This document shows, piece after piece, positions 1 to 5,441 of a DNA stretch of 7,984 bases; the stretch's first letter is position 1; every line of letters starts with the position of its first letter. Under the pieces are notes generated by a model. The model saw only the letters and a program-made list of their open reading frames with translations. It ran no database searches and was not told the origin of the DNA. The stretch covers positions 1 through 7,984 of the forward strand of contig URGL01000079.1 in NCBI GenBank assembly GCA_900547405.1, written 5' to 3'. The DNA is from an uncultured Eubacteriales bacterium (GTDB lineage Bacteria; Bacillota; Clostridia; Oscillospirales; Oscillospiraceae). The translations under genes were made by a program, and so were the position numbers.

Positions 1-50
1 CGCCCCACACCCGTCAGGGCTTTGCCCTGCCACCCTCTCCCAGGAGAGGG
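1..50 (+). repeat. Two-hairpin intergenic repeat, copy A (cut by window edge)
   Basis: This is a GC-rich repeat unit directly after the metI stop. It reads CCCCACACCCGTC, then stem CAGGGC/GCCCTG (15-20 and 24-29, loop TTT), a CCA spacer, then stem CCCTCTCC/GGAGAGGG (33-40 and 43-50). The same layout recurs at 5392-5437 and, inverted, at 7936-7984. On the plus strand the second hairpin is followed by TTTTTAGTTCTT, so it could end transcription arriving from the left of the window. On the minus strand, downstream of metI, there is no T-tract. The unit starts at the window edge, so its full extent is unknown. Confidence 0.8.
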
Positions 51-53
51 TTT

Positions 54-764
54 TTAGTTCTTATTCCGGAGCCGCTTATCGCACTTCGTCGCGATCCGGG
101 TTCCCAGGGACTGGAAAATCTGGACCAGGACAATGAGGCCGATGACTGCCGCCCACATGACGATGAACTTAAAGTTATAGTAGCCGTAGTTGATGGCCAT
201 CTTGCCCAGGCCGCCGCCGCCGATGATACCGGCCATAGCGCCGTAGCCAAGGATGGTGGCTACCGTGATGGTGCCGCCGGAAATCAGGCTGGGCATGGCC
301 TCAGGGAGCAGGACCTTGGTGACGACCTGGAAGGCACTGGCCCCCATAGACTGGGCCGCCTCCACCACCCCCTGGTCCACCTCCCGCAGGGAGGACTCCA
401 CCATCCGGGCAACCAGGGGAAATGCCGCAATGACCATAGGCGGAATGGTTGCCGCCGTGCCCACCTTGGTGCCCACAATGACCTTGGACAGAGGCAGCGC
501 GATGATCATGAGGATCAGGAAGGGAACGCTTCGCAGCAGATTGACAACGCCGTTCAGCACTGCCATCAGCCACTTGGGCAAAGGCCGCACCCCCTCTTTC
601 TCTCCGGTGACCAGCAGCACCCCTAAGGGAAGGCCGATAACATAGGCAAAGAGGACCTCCAGCGCCAGGGAATACAGGGTCTCCCACAGGGCGAAGCCGT
701 ATTCACTGGAGATGATCTCCATCTGCTGTGCGACCTTCGCCGCATCGGAAAACAAATCAAACAT
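54..764 (-). CDS. metI: Methionine ABC transporter permease MetI
   Basis: This is the membrane subunit of a MetNIQ-type importer, carrying methionine (and probably D-methionine or related compounds) across the cytoplasmic membrane using ATP hydrolysis by MetN. The 236-residue product has about five hydrophobic segments (roughly 27-51, 66-93, 103-120, 160-180, 200-218). It carries the binding-protein-dependent permease EAA loop at about 134-158 (VVEAAQSMGA, then LLPEAMPSLISGG), which docks on the ATPase. Length is close to the family norm of about 217-230. The ATG at 764 overlaps the metN stop by 8 bases and has GGAGGAGG upstream inside metN, so the two are translationally coupled. The C-terminal tail is basic (KCDKRLRNKN). 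No metQ follows within the window; the next sequence is a repeat. Confidence 0.95.
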   Translation of the reverse strand: MFDLFSDAAKVAQQMEIISSEYGFALWETLYSLALEVLFAYVIGLPLGVLLVTGEKEGVRPLPKWLMAVLNGVVNLLRSVPFLILMIIALPLSKVIVGTKVGTAATIPPMVIAAFPLVARMVESSLREVDQGVVEAAQSMGASAFQVVTKVLLPEAMPSLISGGTITVATILGYGAMAGIIGGGGLGKMAINYGYYNFKFIVMWAAVIGLIVLVQIFQSLGTRIATKCDKRLRNKN

Positions 765-1767
765 GCTCTTTTACCTCCTCCGCGCTGACACCCTGGCAGC
801 CGTTCAAGAATTCCAGGATCTCTCGCTTCTTGCCCTCGTCCCGAGGCAGACTCACCAGCATGGTGCCGAAGGCCTTGCCGTCCACATTCCGGGTCGCGGC
901 ACCCAGAATGGACAATGATGCCCCGGTCTTCTGGATCAGCTCGGCAAATACCGGCTCCTCGGAAGCGCCGCCGTTGAAGGCGATCCGGGCCACAGGGATA
1001 TCCCAGGTCAGGGCCGGCTCCGCCACGGCGGGGCTCACCAGCCGACGGCCGGCCTTGGACTTGGGGTTGGAGAAAACGGACTCCACGGTGCCGATCTCCG
1101 CAACCTCACCGGAATCCAGGATCGCCACCCGGTTGCAGATCTGCTCGATGACGGACATCTGATGGGTGATGATGATGACGGTAATACCCCGCTCCCGGTT
1201 GATCTTTTGCAGCAGGCTCAAAATCTGGCCGGTGGTCTTGGGGTCCAGGGCAGAAGTGGCCTCGTCGCACAGCAGCACCTCCGGGTCGGAGGCCAGGGCT
1301 CTGGCAATGGCAATGCGCTGCTTCTGGCCGCCGGATAGCTGCACCGGGTAGCTTTCCGCCTTGTCGGGGAGGCCTACGGTCTCCAGCAGCTCCCTGGCCT
1401 TGGCCCGGGCCTGTTTTTTCGGCACCCCGGTAAGCTCCATAGGGAAGCAGATGTTGTCCAGCGCCGTCCGCTGCTCCAGAAGATTGAAGCTCTGGAAAAT
1501 CATGGAGATCTTTCTTCTCTGGGCCCGAAGCTCCTTTTCCTTCAGTTCCATCAGGTCCTGGCCGTCGAAAAGGACGCTGCCCCGGTCCGGCCGCTCCAGC
1601 AGATTGATGCAGCGCACCAAGGTGCTCTTGCCTGCGCCGCTGAGGCCGATGATTCCGAAAATATCGCCCTTCTCCACAGAAACGGACACATTTTTCAGTG
1701 CGTTCACCTGATTCTCCCCGGCTCCAAAGGTCTTATACAGGGACTTCAGTTCAATAATTGCCGCCAA
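757..1767 (-). CDS. metN: Methionine ABC transporter ATP-binding protein MetN
   Basis: This is the cytoplasmic ATPase of the methionine importer. The 336-residue protein has Walker A GLSGAGKST (41-49), Q-loop Gln92, signature LSGGQ (144-148), Walker B LLCDE (165-169) and switch His202. About 257-336 matches the C-terminal NIL/ACT-like domain that in MetN binds methionine and inhibits transport when the cell is replete. The domain order and length are those of full-length MetN. The start is a TTG codon at 1767-1765: AGGAGG lies 7 bases upstream and no ATG is available there. The gene overlaps metI by 8 bases. It sits behind its own strong promoter (1863-1891) and a terminator-like hairpin (1794-1819), so expression is probably controlled in the leader as well as by NIL-domain feedback. 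Confidence 0.96.
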   Translation of the reverse strand: MAAIIELKSLYKTFGAGENQVNALKNVSVSVEKGDIFGIIGLSGAGKSTLVRCINLLERPDRGSVLFDGQDLMELKEKELRAQRRKISMIFQSFNLLEQRTALDNICFPMELTGVPKKQARAKARELLETVGLPDKAESYPVQLSGGQKQRIAIARALASDPEVLLCDEATSALDPKTTGQILSLLQKINRERGITVIIITHQMSVIEQICNRVAILDSGEVAEIGTVESVFSNPKSKAGRRLVSPAVAEPALTWDIPVARIAFNGGASEEPVFAELIQKTGASLSILGAATRNVDGKAFGTMLVSLPRDEGKKREILEFLNGCQGVSAEEVKEHV

Positions 1768-1786
1768 TGAGATTCCTCCTTATGAT

Positions 1787-1819
1787 AAGAAAACGCCCTT
1801 GTGCTTATGCACAAGGGCG
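1787..1819 (-). terminator. Terminator-like hairpin in the metN leader (possible attenuator)
   Basis: On the minus strand an 11-bp perfect stem, CGCCCTTGTGC/GCACAAGGGCG (1819-1809 and 1804-1794) with loop ATAA, is followed at once by TTTTCTTA. This is the form of an intrinsic terminator. It lies between the metN promoter and the metN ribosome binding site, so it should stop some transcripts before metN, or end readthrough from the upstream gene. Just upstream, GCGGA/TCCGC can form a 5-bp stem that shares bases with the terminator arm, and GCAAGG further upstream could pair with CCTTGT of the 5' arm. These are possible competing pairings; their role is inference. Confidence 0.7.
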
Positions 1820-1862
1820 GAAAGGATCCGCGTTACAGCCTTGCCTTGCTCTTGTTGGGGAC

Positions 1863-1891
1863 ATCATACTCGCAAAGCAGCCATTTGTCAA
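1863..1891 (-). promoter_or_regulatory. Sigma-A type promoter of metNI
   Basis: On the minus strand the -35 is TTGACA (1891-1886) and the -10 is TATGAT (1868-1863), separated by 17 bases. The -35 is perfect and the -10 matches TATAAT at five of six positions. Transcription should start near 1856, giving a leader of about 90 nt before the TTG start. That leader is too short for a classical SAM-I riboswitch or a T-box. Confidence 0.8.
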
Positions 1892-1936
1892 GGGATCAGG
1901 GTATCGGTATTCGTTAGGGTCTGATATAAGCTGTAT

Positions 1937-2311
1937 TTATAGCAAGCCCTGGTAGTCCAGCACTTCCAGCACCTGCTGGCCCCGATTGGTCAGGGCCACA
2001 CTGCCCCTTATGGGACAGCGGAGATACCAGGACTCCCGGAAGCCTTTCAGGGGCTGGTCATAGTCCAGGGATACCAGATTCTTCTTTTCCAGGCATTGGA
2101 GCACCAGGGAATTGAGGTCCTGCTGCTCCTCCCCGTCCTCCAGAAAAATAGGGACCATATCCTCCCGTTTCCTGCCGACAGGCAAAAAAGGGACCTCTCC
2201 CAGGCGCTTCAAAAAGGCCACTTCCTCCGCCGTCAGGCTCAGGCTCCGGTCACAGCCGCCGCAGCCCGGGCAGCCTCCTGAGCAGCCCCCGCAGGATGCA
2301 CAATTGCCCAT
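1937..2311 (-). CDS. Cys-rich, winged-helix-like small protein of unknown function
   Basis: I do not recognise this 124-residue protein as a named family. Its N-terminus, CASCGGCSGGCPGCGGC (residues 4-20), holds six cysteines spaced CX2CX2CX3CX2CX2C. The first four, followed by proline (C4, C7, C10, C14-P15), match the spacing of a bacterial ferredoxin [4Fe-4S] motif. Two more cysteines lie at 73 and 99. Residues about 25-120 look like a small winged-helix fold: helices around 27-37 and 64-78, then a wing-like VALTNRGQQVLEVL near the end. No signal peptide or membrane segment is visible. The gene starts 9 bases after the DtxR-family gene, with an AAGGAG site overlapping that gene's stop, so they form an operon. 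An Fe-S or metal-binding regulatory or accessory role, loosely like FeoC, is inference. Confidence 0.75.
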   Translation of the reverse strand: MGNCASCGGCSGGCPGCGGCDRSLSLTAEEVAFLKRLGEVPFLPVGRKREDMVPIFLEDGEEQQDLNSLVLQCLEKKNLVSLDYDQPLKGFRESWYLRCPIRGSVALTNRGQQVLEVLDYQGLL

Positions 2312-2320
2312 AGCCTCTCC

Positions 2321-2686
2321 TTACAGTTTGGATGCGTGGCGCTTGATGGCCTGGAAGGACTCGTCACTGATGACATGCTCCATCCGGCAGGCATCCGCCC
2401 CCGCCGTCTCCGGAGAAACCCCCAGGCGGACAAGCATGGAGGATAGAATGGTATGCCGCTCATAGATGGTCTCTGCCAGAGTCCGCCCCTTTTCCGTCAG
2501 CACCAGGCCGCCGTTTTTCTGGACGGTGATATAGTTTTCTTTCCGCAGAATGGCCATGGCCCGGGACACGCTGGGCTTGGAATAGCCCAGATACTCCCCC
2601 ACATCCACACTGCGGACCAGATTTCCGCTTTTTCCCAGGACCAGAATGGCCTCCAGGTACATTTCTCCCGATTCGTGTACGCTCAT
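2321..2686 (-). CDS. Short DtxR/MntR-family metal-dependent transcriptional regulator
   Basis: This is a cytoplasmic metal-activated repressor. The 121-residue protein has a winged HTH (about 27-65; recognition part YSKPSVSRAMAIL) and the dimer/metal domain (about 70-120), but no C-terminal SH3-like domain. By position, Met9, Cys100, Glu103 and His104 (GEMYLEAI and DACRMEHVIS) match the DtxR/IdeR metal site (Met10, Cys102, Glu105, His106) rather than MntR, which has Asp and Glu at the first two. This suggests Fe(II) sensing, although such clostridial genes are often labelled mntR. I chose the ATG at 2686 because relatives begin just before the MYLEAI helix; AAGGA lies about 10 bases upstream. 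A TTG at 2710 could add 8 residues. It is the first gene of a two-gene operon and probably autoregulates. Confidence 0.88.
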   Translation of the reverse strand: MSVHESGEMYLEAILVLGKSGNLVRSVDVGEYLGYSKPSVSRAMAILRKENYITVQKNGGLVLTEKGRTLAETIYERHTILSSMLVRLGVSPETAGADACRMEHVISDESFQAIKRHASKL

Positions 2687-2761
2687 AGTATGCTGTTCCT
2701 TACAAAGCAATATTCACCCTTCCCCACAGCAACAGAGGCTGCTATCAGAAGGATATTGGAT

Positions 2762-2790
2762 AGTATACCGAATATTTGCCCCAATTGCAA
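2762..2790 (-). promoter_or_regulatory. Promoter of the DtxR-family/Cys-rich operon
   Basis: On the minus strand the -35 is TTGCAA (2790-2785) and the -10 is TATACT (2767-2762), with a 17-base spacer. The start would be near 2755, about 70 bases before the regulator ATG. The -10 lies inside an imperfect dyad, TTCGGTATACTATCCAA (2774-2758), with TTnG and CnAA ends, a plausible self-operator for the regulator. The dyad is weak and untested. Confidence 0.6.
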
Positions 2791-2823
2791 GAGGAGATTT
2801 GTATCTTCGTCACAATTTCCGCC

Positions 2824-2852
2824 TTGACTTCTAAAAATCGGATTGGTATACT
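2824..2852 (+). promoter_or_regulatory. Promoter of the small plus-strand membrane protein
   Basis: The -35 is TTGACT (2824-2829) and the -10 is TATACT (2847-2852), separated by 17 bases, with a TGG extension just before the -10 (extended -10). The predicted start is near 2859, about 20 bases before the ATG. It is divergent from the regulator promoter, and the two -35 boxes are 33 bases apart. Both -10 regions contain the same octamer GGTATACT. Confidence 0.75.
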
Positions 2853-2879
2853 GAGAAAAAAAGCCAAGGAGGTATCTCT

Positions 2880-3068
2880 ATGAAAAAAATCGTCGATTTC
2901 TGGAAGAGCCTGGACGGCCGTGCCTTTGTCCGTAAGCGGGAGCTGCTGCTCATGGGACTGAACCTGTTCCTGTGGGGCCTCAACCTGGGGCTGCTGCTGT
3001 CTCCCCGGAAAAAGGTCGTGGTGGAGTGTAGCAAGGAGCTGCCTGAGGAGACCGAGGAAACCGCTTAA
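2880..3068 (+). CDS. Small single-pass membrane protein of unknown function
   Basis: This 62-residue protein is not a family I recognise. It has a basic amphipathic N-terminus (MKKIVDFWKSLDGRAFVRKRE), one hydrophobic helix at about 22-40 with the near-repeat GLNLFLW/GLNLGLLL, then a short basic stretch SPRKK and an acidic tail (EELPEETEETA region) with one cysteine at 50. The gene is well supported despite its size: a strong extended -10 promoter, AAGGAGG 7 bases before the ATG, and leading-strand features unlike the antisense shadows around it. It diverges from the DtxR-family operon and may share its control. Its TAA stop overlaps the stop of the converging peptidase gene. Basic flanks on both sides of the helix leave its orientation uncertain. 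Confidence 0.75.
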   Translation: MKKIVDFWKSLDGRAFVRKRELLLMGLNLFLWGLNLGLLLSPRKKVVVECSKELPEETEETA

Positions 3069-3646
3069 TCTTTCCCTGCTCTGGCCCGGGACAGCAGCGC
3101 ACCGCCCCTGTCCTTCAGCCAGCGCAGGGACTTTTTGTAATCCGGGCACTCCCGCTCTACCTCCTGCCAAAACAGCGCCGAATGATTCATCTGCTTCCGG
3201 TGAGCCAGCTCATGGACCACCACATAGTCCAGAACCTCCTCCGGCGCCAGCATCAGCAGACAGTTGAAGTTCAGATTTCCCCGGCTGGAGCAGCTGCCCC
3301 AGCGGGTCTGCTGGCAGCGGATGGTGACCCGACCGAAGGTGACGCCCATAGAAGCCGCGTGACGGTTCAGCTTTTCCGGCAAACATTGGCGCATCTGTTC
3401 CGCCAAGGTCAGAATTTCTTCTTCACCCAAGGGGGCTTCCTGCCCTTGGGCGTATTCCGCCAATACCTTTGTCCGGTGGGTCTCGATCCACTGGGCTTTT
3501 TCCTTCAAAAATGCCTCGATTTCCCCCTTGGGCATCCCCAGTGGGGCCCGGATCTCCAAATTTCCTTCCTGAGTAATGCGAATGGAGAGGGTTTTCCGCC
3601 GGGCACGGATCAGCCTTGCGGCGGGGTCCGATAAATAACCGTGCAT
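3065..3646 (-). CDS. YgjP-like (DUF45) zinc metallopeptidase
   Basis: This is a predicted cytoplasmic zinc metallopeptidase of the YgjP/SprT-like group; the family's natural substrate is not established. The 193-residue product has the family's features in order: an N-terminal strand region with RRKTLSIRI (16-24), the conserved TRWGSCSSRGNLNFN (114-128), and the zinc site HELAH (145-149, catalytic Glu146) followed by NHS with His155 as probable third ligand, then FWQEVERECPDYKKSLRWL typical of the C-terminus. The start is the ATG at 3646, whose A is also the last base of the amidohydrolase stop (TAATG), so translation is coupled. The open frame runs on to 3940, but that part lies inside the amidohydrolase coding region. 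The stop overlaps that of the converging small gene. Confidence 0.92.
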   Translation of the reverse strand: MHGYLSDPAARLIRARRKTLSIRITQEGNLEIRAPLGMPKGEIEAFLKEKAQWIETHRTKVLAEYAQGQEAPLGEEEILTLAEQMRQCLPEKLNRHAASMGVTFGRVTIRCQQTRWGSCSSRGNLNFNCLLMLAPEEVLDYVVVHELAHRKQMNHSALFWQEVERECPDYKKSLRWLKDRGGALLSRARAGKD

Positions 3647-4494
3647 TAGAATTTCTCCCGAATCACCGTGATGCCCTTTTCCAGGAGGGCATCTGTGTCT
3701 TCTCCCAGAGCCTCCAGCAGCAGGGCGTACTCCGTCAGGCTCCCGTGGGGCACCGCCCAGGCTCCGGCATCGGTGCCCGGGGCGATGCGTCCCCCCAGGG
3801 CGGCAAACCGGCGGACATTTTTCATGGCACTTTCCAAAATTTTTTCCACTTCCTCCTCCCGGAACCGTCCCTTTCCACGCAGATTGCCGATGGTGGACAG
3901 GGTAGGCACCCAGACCGTACCGGCTTCCGCCATAGCGCAAAGGGCCTCCTCATTCAAATAGGCTCCATGCTCGATGGAGTCTACTTTTTCCTCACAGGCG
4001 GCAATCACCGTCTCTGCCCCATTTGCGTGGGCCATAACGGAAAAGCCCTCGGCGTGGGCAATATGAATGGCCTGGCGGATGTCATCCGGGTCTTCCCCAG
4101 GCTCTGTCAGGACCCCGAAGTGATCAAAGTCCATCAGGCCGGAAATCATTAGCTTGATAAAATCTGCCCCCTGATTTTTGTTTTTTTCCACAAGTTCCCG
4201 AAAACTGTGGATGGAGTCATACTTTTCTCCAATAAAGCCCCCGTAGTGCCCTGCCTTACACAGGGGCGCACAGGGGGTTTTGTAGGTGATGCCGAATTCC
4301 TTGGCCATTTCCCGGGCCTTCAGACCAACGCCCCATTTGTCACCGCCGTCCCGAAGGTAAGAAAATCCAAGTTTTTGATAGTTTTTCAGGGTCTTCCGGA
4401 TAAAATCGCCGTCTACCTTATCCTTATGCCGGGCAATGGCCTCTTTCCAGTTTTCCCCGTCCAGGACCATGTGAATGTGGCAGTCCGCTTTCAT
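3646..4494 (-). CDS. Compact metal-dependent amidohydrolase
   Basis: This is a predicted cytoplasmic hydrolase of the amidohydrolase superfamily (Pfam Amidohydro_1 type); the substrate is unknown. The 282 residues carry the metal-site signatures in order: HIH (His6, His8), Lys114 in FIKLMISG (the usual carboxylated lysine bridge), His156 in AHANG, His176 in IEHG and Asp242 in GTDAG. This set resembles the imidazolonepropionase/Zn-dependent dipeptidase-like branch. It starts directly at the HxH strand, so the small beta-sandwich domain that normally precedes and follows the barrel is missing. It looks intact, not truncated, because the start has a good GAGGTGAAGGG site and the gene spacing is tight. 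The ATG lies 5 bases after the RNA methyltransferase stop and its TAA overlaps the peptidase ATG. Frame upstream of 4494 is inside the methyltransferase gene. Confidence 0.9.
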   Translation of the reverse strand: MKADCHIHMVLDGENWKEAIARHKDKVDGDFIRKTLKNYQKLGFSYLRDGGDKWGVGLKAREMAKEFGITYKTPCAPLCKAGHYGGFIGEKYDSIHSFRELVEKNKNQGADFIKLMISGLMDFDHFGVLTEPGEDPDDIRQAIHIAHAEGFSVMAHANGAETVIAACEEKVDSIEHGAYLNEEALCAMAEAGTVWVPTLSTIGNLRGKGRFREEEVEKILESAMKNVRRFAALGGRIAPGTDAGAWAVPHGSLTEYALLLEALGEDTDALLEKGITVIREKF

Positions 4495-4499
4495 TCCCT

Positions 4500-5306
4500 T
4501 CACCTCGCCCGCAGCTCCCAGAAGGCCACGGCGCTGGCTGCCGCCACATTCAGGGAGTCCACCCCGTGGTACATGGGGATCTTGACCGTGTAGTCGCAAG
4601 CGGCAATGGTGCTCTTTGCCAGGCCGTCTCCCTCGGTGCCCAGAACCACCGCCAATTTCTCCTGACGGCGAAGAATGGGGTCGTCAATGGACAGGGAATC
4701 CTCCGCCAACGCCATAGCCGCCGTGGCGAAGCCCTGGTCCCCCAGCTCCTTCTGCCAATCCTCCCCCACAAAGGCCCAGGGCACCTGAAACACGGTGCCC
4801 ATGCTCACCCGGGCGCTGCGGCGGTAAAGGGGATCCGTACAGCCGGAGGTCAGCAGCACCGCGTCCATCCCCAGCGCGGCAGCGGACCGGAAGATGGCCC
4901 CTACATTGGTGGGATTCATGACATTTTCCAGCACCGTCACCCGGCGGCAGGAAGCCAGAATGCTTTCCACACCGGGCCTTTGAGGCCGGAGCATGGCACA
5001 GAGCATGCCACGGGTCAGCTGGAAGCCGGTAAGCCTGGTAAGGATATCCATTTCCGCGGTATAGACGGGAACATCCCCGCAGCGGGCAATGGCCCGCTGT
5101 GCCTCCTCGTTGCAATGGCTTCTCTCCACCAGCAGGGACACAGGCACACATCCGGCATCCAGGGCACGCTCAATGACCTTGGGGCTTTCGGCAATGAACA
5201 TACCCTTTTTGGGCTCGAAGCGATTCAGCAGCTGGGCCTCGGTCAGCCGGGCATAGACATCCAGTTCCGGAGCCTGGAAGTCGGTAATTTCTGTAAAGTG
5301 GATCAT
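4500..5306 (-). CDS. TrmH/SpoU-family RNA 2'-O-methyltransferase
   Basis: This is a predicted SAM-dependent ribose 2'-O-methyltransferase acting on rRNA or tRNA in the cytoplasm; the target base cannot be told from sequence. In 268 residues it has an N-terminal substrate-binding part (about 1-110, with RFEPKKGMFIAESPKVIERAL) followed by the trefoil-knot SPOUT domain: motif 1 ENVMNPTNVGAIFRSA (127-142, with the likely catalytic Arg140), motif 2 VVLGTEGDGL (220-229) and motif 3 KIPMYHGVDSLNVAAASAV (242-260). The ATG at 5306 follows GGAGAGGAGAG; the extra frame back to 5402 is repeat sequence and is not counted. It heads a three-gene unit. No promoter is evident in the repeat just upstream, so it may depend on readthrough from the two-component genes. 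Confidence 0.93.
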   Translation of the reverse strand: MIHFTEITDFQAPELDVYARLTEAQLLNRFEPKKGMFIAESPKVIERALDAGCVPVSLLVERSHCNEEAQRAIARCGDVPVYTAEMDILTRLTGFQLTRGMLCAMLRPQRPGVESILASCRRVTVLENVMNPTNVGAIFRSAAALGMDAVLLTSGCTDPLYRRSARVSMGTVFQVPWAFVGEDWQKELGDQGFATAAMALAEDSLSIDDPILRRQEKLAVVLGTEGDGLAKSTIAACDYTVKIPMYHGVDSLNVAAASAVAFWELRAR

Positions 5307-5323
5307 ATTTCTCTCCTCTCCTG

Positions 5324-5441
5324 CCTTCCCCTGGGGGAAGGGGGACCGCCGCGGCGGTGGATGAGAGGCGATATCGGATCCTTCCCCCAGTCCGCCCCAC
5401 ACCCGTCACGGCTTTTCCGCCTCTCCCGGGAGAGGGCCGTT
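5324..5441. repeat. Composite inverted repeat, copy B (two hairpin units facing each other)
   Basis: The left unit has stem CCTTCCCC/GGGGAAGG (5324-5331 and 5334-5341) and the perfect palindrome ACCGCCGCGGCGGT (5345-5358), then GGATGAGAGG. The centre holds CGATATCG (5369-5376). The right unit, reversed, reads CCCCACACCCGTCACGG and ends in the palindrome CCTCTCCCGGGAGAGG (5420-5435). The right unit closely matches copies A and C; the left unit follows the same plan with different bases. The inner stem of the right unit is degenerate, about 6 bases shorter than in copy C. The element lies between the response regulator and the RNA methyltransferase, and its right unit is translated as the end of the response regulator. 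Confidence 0.8.

Noticed and set aside
253..1711. Several plus-strand open frames across metI and metN
   Set aside because: They are antisense to strongly recognised genes, and no domain pattern or promoter supports them.
1780..1812. Ten-codon GTG leader peptide within the metN leader hairpin
   Set aside because: It has no ribosome binding site, lies inside the stem, and has no Met codons beyond its start that would fit peptide-based attenuation.
1892..1936. Terminator for the regulator/Cys-rich operon
   Set aside because: No stem with a T-tract is visible here. The hairpin at 1794-1819 may serve, but it lies beyond the metN promoter.
3076..3097. Weak hairpin (CTGCT/AGCAG) after the small plus-strand gene as a terminator
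   Set aside because: It has no T-tract and lies within the peptidase coding sequence, so the pairing is probably incidental.
3647..3940. 98-codon upstream extension of the peptidase frame
   Set aside because: It lies inside the amidohydrolase coding region in another frame, has Gly/Pro/Arg-rich shadow composition, and homology-like sequence begins only at the ATG at 3646.
5307..5402. 32-codon upstream extension of the RNA methyltransferase
   Set aside because: It is translated repeat B sequence; the ATG at 5306 has a strong purine-rich ribosome site.
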